Of a DNA stretch of 64,000 bases, positions 32,761 to 46,335 are shown piece by piece. A program made the translations under genes and the position numbers. The stretch lies in contig JARFIW010000115.1 of NCBI GenBank assembly GCA_036346225.1, positions 248,001 through 312,000 on the forward strand, given 5' to 3'. The notes under the pieces were generated by a model, which was not told the origin of the DNA, made no database searches, and was given only the letters and a program-made list of their open reading frames with translations. The DNA comes from Platerodrilus igneus (Eukaryota > Arthropoda > Insecta > Coleoptera > Lycidae). Each line of letters begins with the position of its first letter. Within the stretch, counting starts at the first letter, position 1.

Positions 32761-34740
32761 GAAGGAATGAATAAACTGGCGAATAAGTGCATGCGTGAAT
32801 AAGAGATGAATAACACAATTACAACCGTCTACAATTATAAATAAATGTAAAAAGGGGAATGAATGAATAAACGGGTTTGTCCTACAACAGTACCAGATCG
32901 GTTGACAAAGAATAATTTAGTGAGTGAGTGAATGAAAGAATAAATAACTGAATATACGAATGAATAAATGCAGAGACGAATGAATAAGTGAATAAGTAAA
33001 TGCGTGAGTCGAAGCTTTGGGTTTCAACAGAACCACATCGGTTGACAATGAATAATTTAGTGAGTGAGTGAATGAATGAATAGGTGAAAATACGAATAAA
33101 TAAATACAGAGACGAATGAATAAGTGAATAGCTAAATGCCTGAATGGAAGCTTTGGGTTTCAACAGAACCACATCGGTTGACAATGAATAATTTGGTGAG
33201 TGAATGAATGAATGAATAGGTGAATATACGAATGAATAAAAGCAGGGACGAATGAATAAGTGAATAACTAAATGCGTGAGTCGAAGCTTTGAGTATCAAC
33301 AGAACCACATCGGTTGGCAGTGAATAATTTAGTGAGTGAGTGAACGAATAAATAAGTGAATATACGAATGAATAAATGCAGAGATAAATGAATAAGTGAA
33401 TAACTAAATGCGTGAGTCAAAGCTTTGGGTTTCAACAGAACCACATCGGTTGACAATGAATTATTTAGTGAGTGAGTGAATGAATAAATAAGTGAATATA
33501 CAAATGAATAAATGCAGAAGCGAATGAATAAGTGAATAACTAAATGCCTGAATGGAAGCTTTGGGTTTCAACAGAACCACATCGGTTGACAATGAATTAT
33601 TTGGTGAGTAAATGAATGAATGAATAGGTGAATATACCAATAAATAAAAGCAGGGACGAATGAATAAGTGAATAACTAGATGCGCGAGTGGAAGCTTTGA
33701 GTTTCAACAAAACCACATCGGTTGACAATAAATAATTTATTGAGTGAATGAATAAATAAATAAGTGAATATACGGATGAATAAATGCAGAGACGAATGAA
33801 TAAGTGAATAACTAAATGCGTGAATGGAAGCTTTGGGTTTCAACAGAACCACATCGGTTGGCAGTAAATAATTTAGTGAGTGAATGAATGAATAAATAAG
33901 TGAATATGCGAATGAATGAATGCAAAGACGAATGAATAACTAAATAACTAAATGCGTAAGTGGATGCTTTGGGTTTCAACAGAACCATATCCGTTCACAA
34001 TGAATAATTTAGTGAGTGAATGAATGAATAAATAAGTGAATATACAAATGAATAAATGCAGAGACTAATGAATAAGTGAATAACTAAATGCGTAAGTGGG
34101 TGCTTTGGGTTTCAACAGAACCACATCGGTTGGCAGTAAATAATTTAGTGAGCGAATAAATGAATAAATAAGTGAATATACAAATGAATAAATGCAGGGA
34201 CGAATAAATAAGTGAATAACTAAATACGTGAGTGGAAGCTTTGTGTTTCAACAGAACCACATCGGTTAACAATGAATAATTTAGTAAGTGAACGAATGAA
34301 TAAATAAGTGAATATACAAATGAATCAATGCAGAGACGAATGAATAAGTGAATAACTAAATGCGTGAGTGGAAGCTTTGTGTTTCAACAGAACCACATCG
34401 GTTGACAATGAATAATTTAATGAATGAGTGAATGAATAAATAAGTAAATATACGAATGAATAAATGCAGAGACCAATGAATAACTGAATAACTAAATGCG
34501 TGAGTGGTAGCTTTGAGATTAAACAGAACCACATCGGTTGACAATGAATAATTTGGTGAGTGAATGAATGAATGAATAGGTGAATATACGAATGAATAAA
34601 TGCAGAGACGAATGAATAAGTGAATAACTAAATGCGTGAGTCGAAGCTTTGAGTATCAACAGAACCACTTCGGTTGGCAGTGAATAATTTAGTGAGTGAA
34701 CGAATGAATAAATAATGAATGAATGAATGAATGAGTCAAC
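32761..34740. repeat. ~138 bp satellite with GAATGAAT core
   Basis: About fourteen head-to-tail copies of a ~138 bp unit. Each joins a GAATGAATAAGTGAAT-rich half to a conserved half, AACAGAACCACATCGGTTGA with GGAAGCTTTGGGTTTCA. Copies are similar enough for recent homogenisation. The S/L/I/H-rich minus-strand frames are by-products. Confidence 0.93.
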
Positions 34741-37260
34741 TAATAAATGACTGGCCACTTAATCGCCTCCGTGCGCTGTGAATAAGATAATGAATCAACA
34801 AATGAATGCATACGTTAATGAATCAATGAATGAGTCAACTAATAAATGATTGACTAAAGGTATAAATGTATGAATTGGATGAATGAAGGAAGTAAGTGAG
34901 TGATTAAGCGAATGAATAAGTACAGAAATGAAAAAATGAGTCAACAAATGAATAAGTTATTAGTGATTTTTATAATAATTAAATGCGCTTCAATGGATGA
35001 ATGAGAATTAATGAATCCACAAACGTTTGAATGAATGAATGAATGCATGAATGAATAAGTTCATGGGCAAATGAGTAAATGAAGAATGAATAAGTGAGTG
35101 ATTACTATTGCTATTATTACATCCTTGTAGATTATGCTAATCCATCGCATCTGTTACTAATGAATCAACAAATGAATGTGAATGAAAGTGAATGACTAAA
35201 TCTATGAATAGATAAATGAGCGAGTCTATAGAAACTTTATTATCCAACATTTACAATGAAAAAATTAATGAACGAAACAGTGAATGTATAAGATAATAAA
35301 TGAATAAATGAAGAAATCAATGAATAAGTGAATTCTAAACGGGTGATTGAATGAATAAGTGATTAAAAAACGTATAAATAAAGAAGGAGTGAGTGATTAA
35401 GCGAATGAATGTATTAATGAATGAATAAATGAGCAAATCCATGAATAAGTGCAGAAACGAATAAGTACATGAATGAATAACTAAGTGATTATTATGTAGC
35501 TTGGTTTTTTAGCATAATCAGATCTATTTACAAAGGATGAATGACGAGTAAACAAATACATAAGCGGTCAAATGAATCAATTAGTGAATGAATAAATGCA
35601 GAAACGATCGAATGGGCGAATGAGGGAATAAGGAATGGATGAATGAGAATAATATTACATTAGCTTCGTTATCAAACTTATCACACTCATTAATAAATGC
35701 ATACGATAACGAATAAATCAATGAATGAGTGAATAATGAATAAGTTATGATATTCGATCACATCTGTTTACAATAAATAAAGTAATCAATCAACAAATCA
35801 TGATTGAGTGAGTTATAAATGAACGAAGTGGGAGTGAGTGATTAAGCAAATGGATAACCAATGAGTGAATTAAGAGCGATGAATAATTAAATAAATAAAT
35901 GAACGAGTGGGTGGTTTTGTAATGGATTGATTTTGCATCACAATCAAATTTATTCACGATGGATGAATGACGAATAAATGAATGAGGTGATTGAATGAAT
36001 AAGTATGTGAACGACTAAATGAAGAGATTAATGAATGAATGAGTGATTATTATGACTTTGTGACTTAAAAGCTATTCCACCACATCTGTTTATAATGAAT
36101 AAGGTAGTGAACCAACAAATAAATGCACTAGTGAATCAAGAACGACTGAATTAATAAATGAACGATATGTTATTTACAATAAAAGATTAATCAACAAAGT
36201 TAACAAATGAATAAGTGAATAAATCGGTAAATGTATAAACTTTGAATAGGCAATTGAATGAATAAAAGATTAAAAAAATGAAAATAAATGTATGAATAAG
36301 GCAGACTGAGTGATTAAGCAAATGAATACATAAATGGGCAAATTCATAAATAAGTGCAGAAAGGAATAAACGGGGAATGAATGAATAACTAAGCGATTAT
36401 TAGTATTAAAATGGCTTTGTATCCCAACACAATCAGATCCATTTACAATGGAGAATGAATAAGTGCACAAGTCGTATGGATTAGGGAATGAATGAATAAA
36501 TGAATAAAAGCATAAACGAACGAAATGATGAATAAGTGATTGATTATTATTATCATCATAGTTTTGTTATTGAACACAATCACATCGTGACAAATAAACG
36601 TATGAATAAATGAACGAATGGAATGAGTGAATGAATGAATGAATAAGTGAGACTATTGTTATCATCATCATGACTCTGTAATTTGTTATTTAATCACCTC
36701 TTTTTCACACTGAAAAAGGTATTTAATCAACAAATAAATGCATAAATAAATAAATCAATCAATGAGTCGACTAATAGAGTGACTAAAAGCTGGATGTATG
36801 AATAAAGGGGGAGTAAAGTGAGTAGTAGTGAATGAATGAGTGTTGAATGAGTGAAAGCACGAGTGTATGAATGAATGAATAAGCGGCTTATTATTAAAAT
36901 GGCTTTGTTTTCTAGTATAATCAGATTTATTTACAATGGATAAATGAAGGAATAAATAAATGCATAAGCGTTTAAATAGGATCACTAGCAGAAACGGATG
37001 AATGGGCGAATCAAGAATGGATGAATGAACATTTCATAGTGAATGTAGATGATAAAGGAATAAGCAATGATTGAGACTACGACTTCGTTAGTTACGAATT
37101 CGATCACGTTTGTTTACAATGAATAAAGTAGTAAATGAATGAGTGAGTTATATGCGAACGAAGGGGAGCAATGAGTGAATTAAGAATGAATAGACGAACG
37201 TATAAATAAGTGGATTTATTTGCAAGCGTAATCAGATTAATTTGCAATGAATGAATGAAC
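34741..37260. repeat. Degenerate GAAT/TGAA tetranucleotide-based array
   Basis: Low-complexity DNA of GAATGAAT, AATAAATG and GTGAATGA words without a fixed long period. It is interspersed with recurring islands such as AATCAGATCTATTTACAATG and CACATCTGTTTACAATGAAT, which suggests decayed copies of a longer unit, possibly the 138 bp satellite next door. Confidence 0.85.
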
Positions 37261-37451
37261 GAATAAGTAAATATAAAACAAGCTTTACACTACTATCTTC
37301 CATTCCAAAACTAGAACAAGAAACGGTAATCAACCAATGAACAACCCGCATTCTTCCTACAATTTTCCCACTTAGAGCCGATTGAAAGAAAACCACCGAC
37401 GCTATTTAGTCGCTTCCACCTCAACACCTAACCTCACTTCCGACTTCTATT

Positions 37452-38309
37452 ATGAACACCTTCGAATTAGCCAGGTAAGTTAATCTAAAACTCTAAGTGT
37501 AAACCTTACAATTGCAGAACACTAAACGCCGTTCGAACAATCAACGTTGCCACTAGCACATCCGAAGTTAAAACACAGCCGTTCGACTACCTCCTAGTGC
37601 TCGACTTCGAAGCAACCTGTTGGGATAAAACCGATTTAAACAGACAACCTCCTGAAGTAATAGAATTTGCCGTTGTGTTGTACGATGTTGGGGCGAATGT
37701 TGTACTGGAAGAGTTCCAACAGTACGTGATGCCGACCGAAGTACCTCGACTGAGTGAATTTTGCACTGATTTCACTGGTTTGATTGTTGTTTTCTAAGTT
37801 TATGTAAAATAAAATTGGGGGTTTTAGGTATCTCGCAGGCGCAAGTTGACGGTGGTGTTCCGATTGGAACGTGTTTGATGTTATTCAATAGGTGGTTAAA
37901 CGCTTTGTCCGACAAGTATACGGTTGTGTTTGATACAAGATGCGATGGCCGAAAGCTGGCTGTGTTCGCCACGTGGTCCGATTGGGACTTGAAGATTTGT
38001 TTGCATAATGAATGTCGACGGAAGCATATAAGCAAGGCTTACTATTTCAATTCGTGGATAGACTTGAAGGCGATGTACAAAGTATGTTCGTACCTACGGC
38101 TATAACAAAGTACTTTTTGAACGAACGTTTTTTAGGCGCATTACTGTCGAATACCCAAAGGCTTAAACGGGGCTTTGACCGAAGTCGGTTTAGGTTTTAT
38201 CGGTAAGGAGCATTGCGGCTTACACGATGCTCGTAACACTGCGTTACTAACAGGAAGAATGATAAGCGATGGTGTTTATTTACAACTTAGTCCTAATAAT
38301 TTTTTGTAG
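37452..38309 (+). CDS. ERI1-family DEDDh 3'-5' exonuclease
   Basis: Enzymes of this family trim the 3' ends of RNA (histone mRNA, siRNA, 5.8S rRNA) or DNA with two metal ions. I read four exons: 37452-37474, 37518-37777, 37828-38081 and 38136-38309, with GT-AG introns of 43, 50 and 54 nt. The product has 236 residues. Catalytic motifs are in order: VLDFEATCWD (Asp37, Glu39), VPIGTCLMLFNRWL, FATWSDWDLK (Asp146 or Asp148) and HCGLHDARNTALL (His205, Asp210), a full DEDDh set. CTDFTGISQAQVDGGVP across the second splice junction is the family's conserved segment, which confirms that junction. There is no SAP domain, so it resembles the short Snipper/ERI3-like members rather than full ERI1. It looks intact. 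Arrays lie on both sides within 200 bp. Confidence 0.9.
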
Positions 38310-39020
38310 CTGTAATTTATAAACCAAGCGATTTTTTTTTAAATTAAGAGTAGAGCGTAAGCATGTTTTTCGAGCTTTGTCGAGGTTCGTTTCTAATTCA
38401 ATTTGGGTCTTTAATCAAGGAATTAATGATTGAATGAACGAACGAACAAACGAAACGATGGTTAATTGAAAAGGTGAATGAATGAATATTGAACAAACGA
38501 ATGAATGACTGAATAACGAAAACGAATAAGCGACTAATGAATGAACAAATGCATGATTGAACGAATGAATAAGTGAATTCTTGTATGAATGAATAAGTGA
38601 ATAAATAGATGACTAAATCAATCAGTGAATAAACAAATTGATAGTTAATTGACGAATCAAACGAATGAAAGAATAATTGAAGGAACGAATGAATGACTGA
38701 ATAAAAATCAATGTATAGGTGTCTAATGAATGAACAAATGCATGATTAAACACATGAAGGAGTAAATACCTGTATGAATGAATGAATTATTGAATAATCG
38801 AATAAGGAAACAAATGATTGAATGAACGAACGAAAAATTATAACATGACGATTGAATGAATGAAATGATGGTTAACTGTAAAATCAAATGCATTAATGAA
38901 TGAATGAATCAATAGGAATAATTAGATGAATCGGTGAATAATCAAATAATGAAACGAATGATTGAATGAACGGATGAAAAAATAACTTGACGATTGAATG
39001 AATGAACAAATGAGTGAATG
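38310..39020. repeat. GAATGAA-type array right of the exonuclease gene
   Basis: After ~90 bp of T-rich 3' flank, GAATGAACGAATGAATGA words begin and recur with segments such as GCATGATTGAACGAATGAAT. It is the same broad family as 34741-37260 and 43371-45550. Confidence 0.8.
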
Positions 39021-39026
39021 ACAATA

Positions 39027-39110
39027 AATTGTATTGTATTGTATTGTATTTATTTGAACCCATATATACATGGTAGTGGCAGAGACAAGCAATTTAACAA
39101 ACAATATAAC
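39027..39110 (-). mobile_element. Non-LTR retrotransposon 3' tail fragment
   Basis: On the minus strand a short unique stretch ends in AAATAAATACAATACAATA, a polyadenylation signal plus a pentanucleotide tail. This is how Jockey- or RTE-type elements end, and compares with the TTGAA tail of element A. Only the last ~85 bp are present, between two unrelated arrays. Confidence 0.45.
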
Positions 39111-42100
39111 ATATAGTGTACGACAGTGTTAAAAGTCTTATAATAATTACAATAAAATATATTATTTCCATAGTCAACTTTTGTTGACCGGAAATGTTAG
39201 AGTGAATTCGATAGTTGACAACGTGTCCGAGTGATTTTGAGAGTAGACTGTTCTTTATTAACAATTTGTCCAAGTGAACTTGACATTTAATAGTTTCCGT
39301 GCAAGCGATTTTGATGGTTGAATTTTCTGGACCGACAATTTGTCTGAGTGAAATCGACAGTCGACAATTACAGCCAGAGTGATTTTGATAGTTAACTTTT
39401 GTTAAACAACAATTTGCCAGAGCAATTCTACAGTCATTTGTAAGCGAGTGATTTCCATAGTCGAGTTTTCTTGACCAGCAATTTGTTAGAGTGTATTTGA
39501 TAGTCGACAATCAACAGTTTACGTCTGAGTGATTCTGATGGTTAAATTTTCTGGACTGACAATTTGTCCGAGTAAGTTTGGCAGTATGTGAGTGATTTTA
39601 ATAGTCATCTTTTCTTGACCGACAATTTGTCAGTGTTTTCAAAAGTAGAATTTCCTAACCAACAATTTGTACGAGTGAATTCGACGGTCAACAAATTGTC
39701 TTCAGTGATTTCGATAGTAGACTTTTCTTGAACAGCAATTTGCCCGAGTGAATTTTACAGGTTGATAAATTCAATAATCTGTTGTGTTTTACCGATTTTT
39801 CGTAGTCGACTACTTGTGTCATGGATTTCGATATGGCTTTTTTTTATCACCAAATTGTCTGATTAGGTTTGACAGTCAACAATTTCAAGTCGATTTCTTT
39901 TATCGACATTCAATGACTTGTATCTGAGTGATTTCCATAGTCAACTTTTCTTGACCGGCAATTTGCTAGAGTGAATTTGATAGTCTACACTCAACAGTTT
40001 ACCAGTCAACAATTTGTATCTGAGTGATTTTGATAGTCATCTTTTCTTGGCCGATAATTTGTCAGTGATTTCGAAAGTAGACTTTTCTTAACTAACAATT
40101 TGTACAAGTGAATTCGACGGTCAACAAATTGTCTTGAATGATTTCGATAGTCGACTTCTTGACCAACAATTTGCCCAAGTGAATTTTGCAGTTCGAGAAT
40201 TTCAATAATCGGTCGTATTTTACCGATTTATCGTAGTCGACTACTTGTGTCTGAGAGATTTTGATAGTCTTTTTTTATCGCCAAATTGTCTGATTAGATT
40301 TCACAGTCAACAATTTCAAGTCGATTTCTTTTATCGACATTCAACGATTTGTATCTGAGTGATTTCCATAGTCAACTTTTCTTGACCGGAAATTTGCTAG
40401 AGTGAATTTGATAGTCGACAACCAACAGTTTAGTCTGAGTGATTCTGATGGTTGAATTATCTGGACTGACCATTTATCCGAATGAGTTAGCAGTCAACAA
40501 TTTGTGTCCGAGTGATTTCCATAGTCGACTTTTCTTGACCGGCAATTTATTAGAGTGAATTGGATAATCGACAATTTTTGTCTGGATGATTTTGAGTCGA
40601 TTGCTCTTGACCAACATTTCATCTGAGTGAATTTGACATTCAACAGTTTACGTCTGAATGATTCGGATGCGTAAATTTTCTGGACTGACAATTTGTCTGG
40701 TTGATTTTGGTATTCTTCTTTTCTTGACCGACAATTTATCAGTGATTTTGATAGTTGACCTTTCTTGACCAACAATTTATGTGACTGCATTCGACAGTCA
40801 ACAAATTGTTCTGAGTAATTTTTGAGTCGACTTTTGTTGACCAACAATTTGCCAGTCGACAATTTCAATAGTCGATTTTTTTACCGACAACTTGTCGTAG
40901 TTAATTCCACAGTCGACAACTCGTTTCATAGTTATTTTGATAGTTATATTTTTTGAACAACAAATTGTCTGATTAATTGACAGCTGATAATTTCCATGTC
41001 GACTTTTCTTGACAACTATTTCTCAGAATGAATTCAACATAGTCAATAACTTGTCAATGATTTCGCTAATTGACTTTTCTTAACCGACAATTTGTATGAG
41101 TGAATTTGACAGTCGAAATTTGTCTGATTTCGATAGTTTTTCTTGACTGACAATTTGTCTGAGTGAATTTGACAGCCACAATTTCGGTCTGAGTCATTTC
41201 AATAGCTAAATTTCCCTGATCGACAATTTGAATGAATTCGACAGTCAACGATTTGATGTGTGTGATGATCGGCAATTTGTTAAAATGAATTTGATAGTCA
41301 ACAATTTCTGTCCGAGTGAATTGAGAGTCGACTGTTTTTGACAGCCAATTTGTCCAAGTGGATTGGACATTCAACAGTTTATGTCTGGACTGACAATTGG
41401 TTTGAGCGAGTTTGGCAGTCAACAATTTGTGCCCGAGTGATTTCGGTATTTGTTTTTTCTTGACCAACAATTCGCCCGAGTGAATTTGACAGTTGACAAA
41501 TTTTAATAGTCGATTTTATTACTAACAATTTGTCGTAGTTAATTCTACAGTCAACAACTTGTATCTAAGTAATTTCGATAGTTGTTTTTTTACCAATAAA
41601 TTGTCTGATCAGATTATACAGTCGACAATTTCGAGACCCCACTTTCATTAACAAACATTTGTCTGAGTGAATTCAACGGTCAATAACTTGAGTCAATGAT
41701 TTTGCCAGTTGACTTTTCTGGACATAATTTGTACGAGTGAATTTGACAGTCGAAAATTTCTGTCTTATTTCGATATCCTTTTTTCTTGACACAATTTGTC
41801 CAAGTGAATTCAATAGTCAACTATTTGTGTCCAAGTGATTGCCATAGTCGACTTTTCTTAACAGGAAATTTGTTAGAATGAATTTGATAGTCGATAATTT
41901 GTGTACGTGATTATGAGAGTCGACTGTTCTTGATCGAAAATTTGTCCGAGTGAATTTAACACTCAACAGTTTATGCGACAATTTGTCCGAGTGAATTCGA
42001 CGGTGGATAATGTGCCGGAATAATTTTTATCATCGTCTTTTCTCATGGACAATTTGTCCAAATGAATTCAACAGTCAACAATTTGTCACAAGTGATTTCG

Positions 42101-43370
42101 ATAGTAGAGTTTTTTGACCGACTGTTTGCCTGGATGAAATTGACAAGTTGACAATTTCGATAGTCGATTTTTTAGACCAACAATTTCTCAGAGTAAATTA
42201 AATAGTTAATAACTTGTGTCAATGATTTTGCTAGTTGATTTTTCTTGAAGAATAATTTGCCTGAGTGAATTTGACAGTCGACAATTTCAATAGTCGATTT
42301 TATCACTGACAATTTGTCGTAGTTAATTCCACAGTCAACATCTTGTATCTAAGTGATTTCGATAGACATTTTTTTTGTTACCAAGAAATTGTCTGTTCAG
42401 TTTTGACAGTCAACAATTTCGAAAGGCAACTTTCCTTGACAAACATTTCTCCGAGTTAATTCAACGATCAATGATCTTGCCAGTTGACTTTTTTTGACTG
42501 ATAATTTGTATGAGTGAATTTGACAGTCGAAAATTTCTGCTTTATTTCGATATCCCTTTTTTCGTGACAATTTGTCCAAGTGAATTCGACAGTCAACGTT
42601 TGTATCCAAGTGATTGCCATAGTCCACTATTCTTGATTGGAAATTTGTCAGAGTGAATTTGCTAGTCGACAATGTGTGTAAGTGATTTTAAGAGCCAAGT
42701 GTTCTTGACCAACAATTTGTCCGAGTGAATTTGACATTCGACAGTTTTAAGTCTGAGTGATTTTGAATTGTCTGAATGAGTATGGCAGTCAACAATTTGT
42801 GTTCGAGTGATTTTGATAGTCAACTTTTCTTAACCAATAATCTGTCCGACTGAACTCGACAGTCAACAAATCATCATGAGTGAGTTCAATAGTTGACTTT
42901 TCTTGACCAACAATTTGCCTGAGTGAATTTTAGAGTCTACAATTTCAATAGTCGATTTTTTGACAGACAATTTGTCGATGTCGATAACTTGTGTCTTAGC
43001 GATTTCGATAATGTTTTTTTTTACCTACAAATTGTCTGATTAGATATGACAATCGACAATTTTGATAGTCGACCTTTCTTGAAACCAATTTCTTCAAGTG
43101 AATTCAACAGTAAATAATTGTGTCAATTTTGCAGGTAGACTTTTCTTGGCCGACAATTTGTATGAGTGATTTCAATAGTCGACTTTTCTTGACCGACAAT
43201 TTGTCGAAATCGATAACTTGTGTCTTAGTGATTTCGATAGTGTTTTTTTACCTACAAATTGTCTAGATTTGACAATCAACAATTTTGATAGTCGAGCTTT
43301 CTTGAAAACAATTTCTCTAAGTGAATTCAACAGTAAATAATTGTGTCAATTTTGCAGGTAGAGAACGAAT
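39111..43370. repeat. ~80 bp satellite rich in GTCGAC and GACAATTTG
   Basis: About 4.2 kb of degenerate units of roughly 75-85 bp with cores ACTTTTCTTGACCGACAATT, TTGTCCGAGTGAATTTGACA and GTCGACAATTT. The palindrome GTCGAC recurs. Two long stretches (39.85-40.45 and 41.55-42.4 kb) repeat the same order of variants, so larger duplications occurred. Confidence 0.9.
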
Positions 43371-45550
43371 AAGCGACTAATGAATGAACAAATGCATAAT
43401 TGATCGAATGCAGAAGTGAATACCTGTATTAATGAATGGACAGACTGTTAAATGAATAAGTGAATAATGGAATAAAGAAACGAACGATTGAATGAATAAA
43501 CTAAAAATTATAACAATTATTCAATGAATGAAGAAAACGAGAGTTAATTGAAAAATCAAATGAATGAATAACTGAATAAAGAAACAACGAATAAGCATCT
43601 AAAGAATGAACAAATGCATGATTGAACGGTTAAAAAAGTGAAAACCTGTTTGAATAAATTAATCAATGAATAATCGTATGCTTGATTGAAAATTGAACGA
43701 ACGAACGAAAATTCTAACTTGACGATTTAATGAATGAACGAAATGATAGCTAATTGGAAAGTCAAATGAATGAATGAATAATTGAACGAACAAATGAATG
43801 ACCGAATAAAGAAAACGAATAAGCAGGAAATGAATGAACAAATGCATGATTGAATGAATGGAGAAGTGAATGAACAGTAAATGAATGAACGAACGAATCA
43901 ATAAGTGAATGAATAGATGGTTAAATGAATCAGTGAATAGTCTAATAAGCAAACAAATGATTGAATGAACGAACAAAAAATTATAACTTGATGATTGAAC
44001 GAAATGATGGTTCACTGAAAAATTAAATTAATGAATGAATGATTGAACGAACGATTGAATGACTGAATAACGAAACTATGAATAAACAAATGCACGATTG
44101 AACAGTTCAAGTAAATATCTGTATGAATGAATGAACAAATCAATAGGTAAATGAATTGGCGAATAATCGAATAAGGAAGCGAATGATGAATAAAAATGGA
44201 ATAAACGGATGAAAAATTATAACAAACGAATGAACGAGCAAAATGAATGTTAATTGAAAATTCAAATTAATGAATAAATAGTTGAAGTAACGATTAAGCG
44301 AATGAAGAAGCCACTACATAATTGGGTGAATTATTCATTAATGAACAAATAAATGACTAAATTTTGAAAATATATATGAACAACAAATGAATAAAAGATT
44401 GATGGAATAAATATGAAAGACTAGATATGCAAATTAATATATAATTGAACGAATGATTGAATAAGAAATGAAAGAAAAAGTGAGTAAATGGACGATTGAA
44501 TAAATGAATAATTGAATGGATAAGGAAATAATTAAGTAGTTGATTAATGAATGAATGATAGCGAATAATCGAGCGAATAACTAAATGAACCAGTGCAAAA
44601 TTGAATAATTAATGAAATGAGTGAATGAACATGAATAAATTATTGAGTGAAGAATAACCAAATGAACGAATAAATAATTAATAAACTAATCAATAAATAA
44701 ATGAGGGAATGAATAATTAAATGAGCGACTGGCGAATTTGTGAATGAGTGAATAAAGAAATGAATGAATAAACGTACAAATAATTGGATGAATCAGGAAT
44801 GACTGAATAAATGAATTAGCTAACGAATGATTGAATAAAAAGTAGTAAATGACTAGATGCATGCATGAATAATTGAACAAATGAATGAGTAACCAATGAA
44901 TAAGCGAATAAATGAAGCAAATGAATCAATAGGTAAATAAATGAGTCAAATAAATAAGTTAACAAACGAATGATTGGAGGGTAAATTTATAATTGAAAGA
45001 AAGAACGAATAAATGGTAAATAAATTAATTAATAATTAAATTGTTGAAATAATGAAGATGAATGAATAAAGATACGAATAAATAATCGAATGAATGAATA
45101 ACTGGCTGAATCAGTAATTCATAGTAAACTAAATGAAAGAACGAACAAATAAAGAACAAACAAACAAACAATTGAATAAATGAATGGAACGAATACATCA
45201 ATAAATGACTGGAAAAGCGATTGAATTAGTGAATAAAACTCTGACATAATGACCCAATGAACAAATAAACGCCCAAAAGAATTAGTGAATGAGTGAATTC
45301 ATAATTAAAAAATGGAACGAATGAATAATTTAAAGAATTAATGAATGAATAAGCGACAAAATGAATGAAGAAGGAAATACATACATGAATGAATGAATAT
45401 ATGGTTTAATGAATCGGTGAATAACCAAATAAATTATAGGATGACAGAATGAAGTGAGTAAACGAGCGAACACTATTACTTAACGATTAAATGAATGAAT
45501 GAATAATTGAATGCGCAAATGAACGACCAAATGAATGAAGAAGTCAATAC
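43371..45550. repeat. GAATGAAT/AATAAATG degenerate array
   Basis: Low-complexity DNA of the same type as 34741-37260, with recurring GAACAAATGCATGATTGAAC segments that also occur near 38550. No gene seen. Confidence 0.85.
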
Positions 45551-46335
45551 CGAGCTTTCTTTAGTCTTCGCATAGGTTTCAACTGTACTACCAAAAGATT
45601 TTCGAGCGTTCCTTCGACTTCTAGACTTTGGTGTTGGTTATTCACTTCTCAACCGGCTAAAAAATTCGTTTTGGCCATCTTGAATTGTGCTTAAACGACT
45701 CTAAGAGTTTCAACTGAGCCACCCAAAGATTTCTGTTTTCTTTTGCCGCCGCCTGTTGGATTTAATATTATTTATCGGCTTTAATGTCAGCTAAAATCTT
45801 CTTTAAGTTTTTTGAACAATTCTGCACTAGACTAAGGCTTCAGCCTCAATTGTACTATACAAAGATTTCCAAGCTTTCTTCAGACTTCTCCTAGGCTTTG
45901 GTGTGGTTACATGCTTCTCAACTGGCTAAAGAACTCGTTTCAGTCAACTTGAACTGTGCTTAAACAACTCAGTTTCAACTGAGCCAGATTTGCAGGCATT
46001 GTTTGGCCGCCTTTTAAGACGTGGTATTGTTAATACGCTTCTCAACCTGCTAGAATATTCTTCCATCCGAACGGTTGTACTCTAAGACTTAAGCTTTCTT
46101 TTGTCTACTGTTAGATCTTGATGTTGTTTATACGTTTCTCAACCGGCTAAAATTTGAACGGTTCTGTGCGAAATGTCGAGTTTAACTGTACTTCCCAAAG
46201 ATTTCCAAGCTCTATTTTGCCTTCTCCTATGCTTTGGTGTTGGATACACTTCTCAAATACCCAAAAAACTCATTTCAGCCGTCTTGAATTGAGCTTAAAT
46301 GACTACAATTCCAACTGTGCTCCCCAAATTAAGTG
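45551..46335. repeat. ~125 bp satellite (CCCAAAGATTTCC type), left block
   Basis: Copies of a ~125 bp unit with TTTCAACTGTGCTACCCAAA, GATTTCCAAGCTTTCTTT and TTCTCAACCGGCTAAAA. Two subtypes alternate (GGTGTTGGTTACACG and GGTGTTGTTTATACG), so the real period may be a ~250 bp dimer. It is pyrimidine-rich, unlike its neighbours. Confidence 0.88.

Noticed and set aside
38000..38206. Separate small protein at 38012-38206
   Set aside because: It is an alternative frame through exons 3 and 4 and the 54 nt intron of the exonuclease gene.
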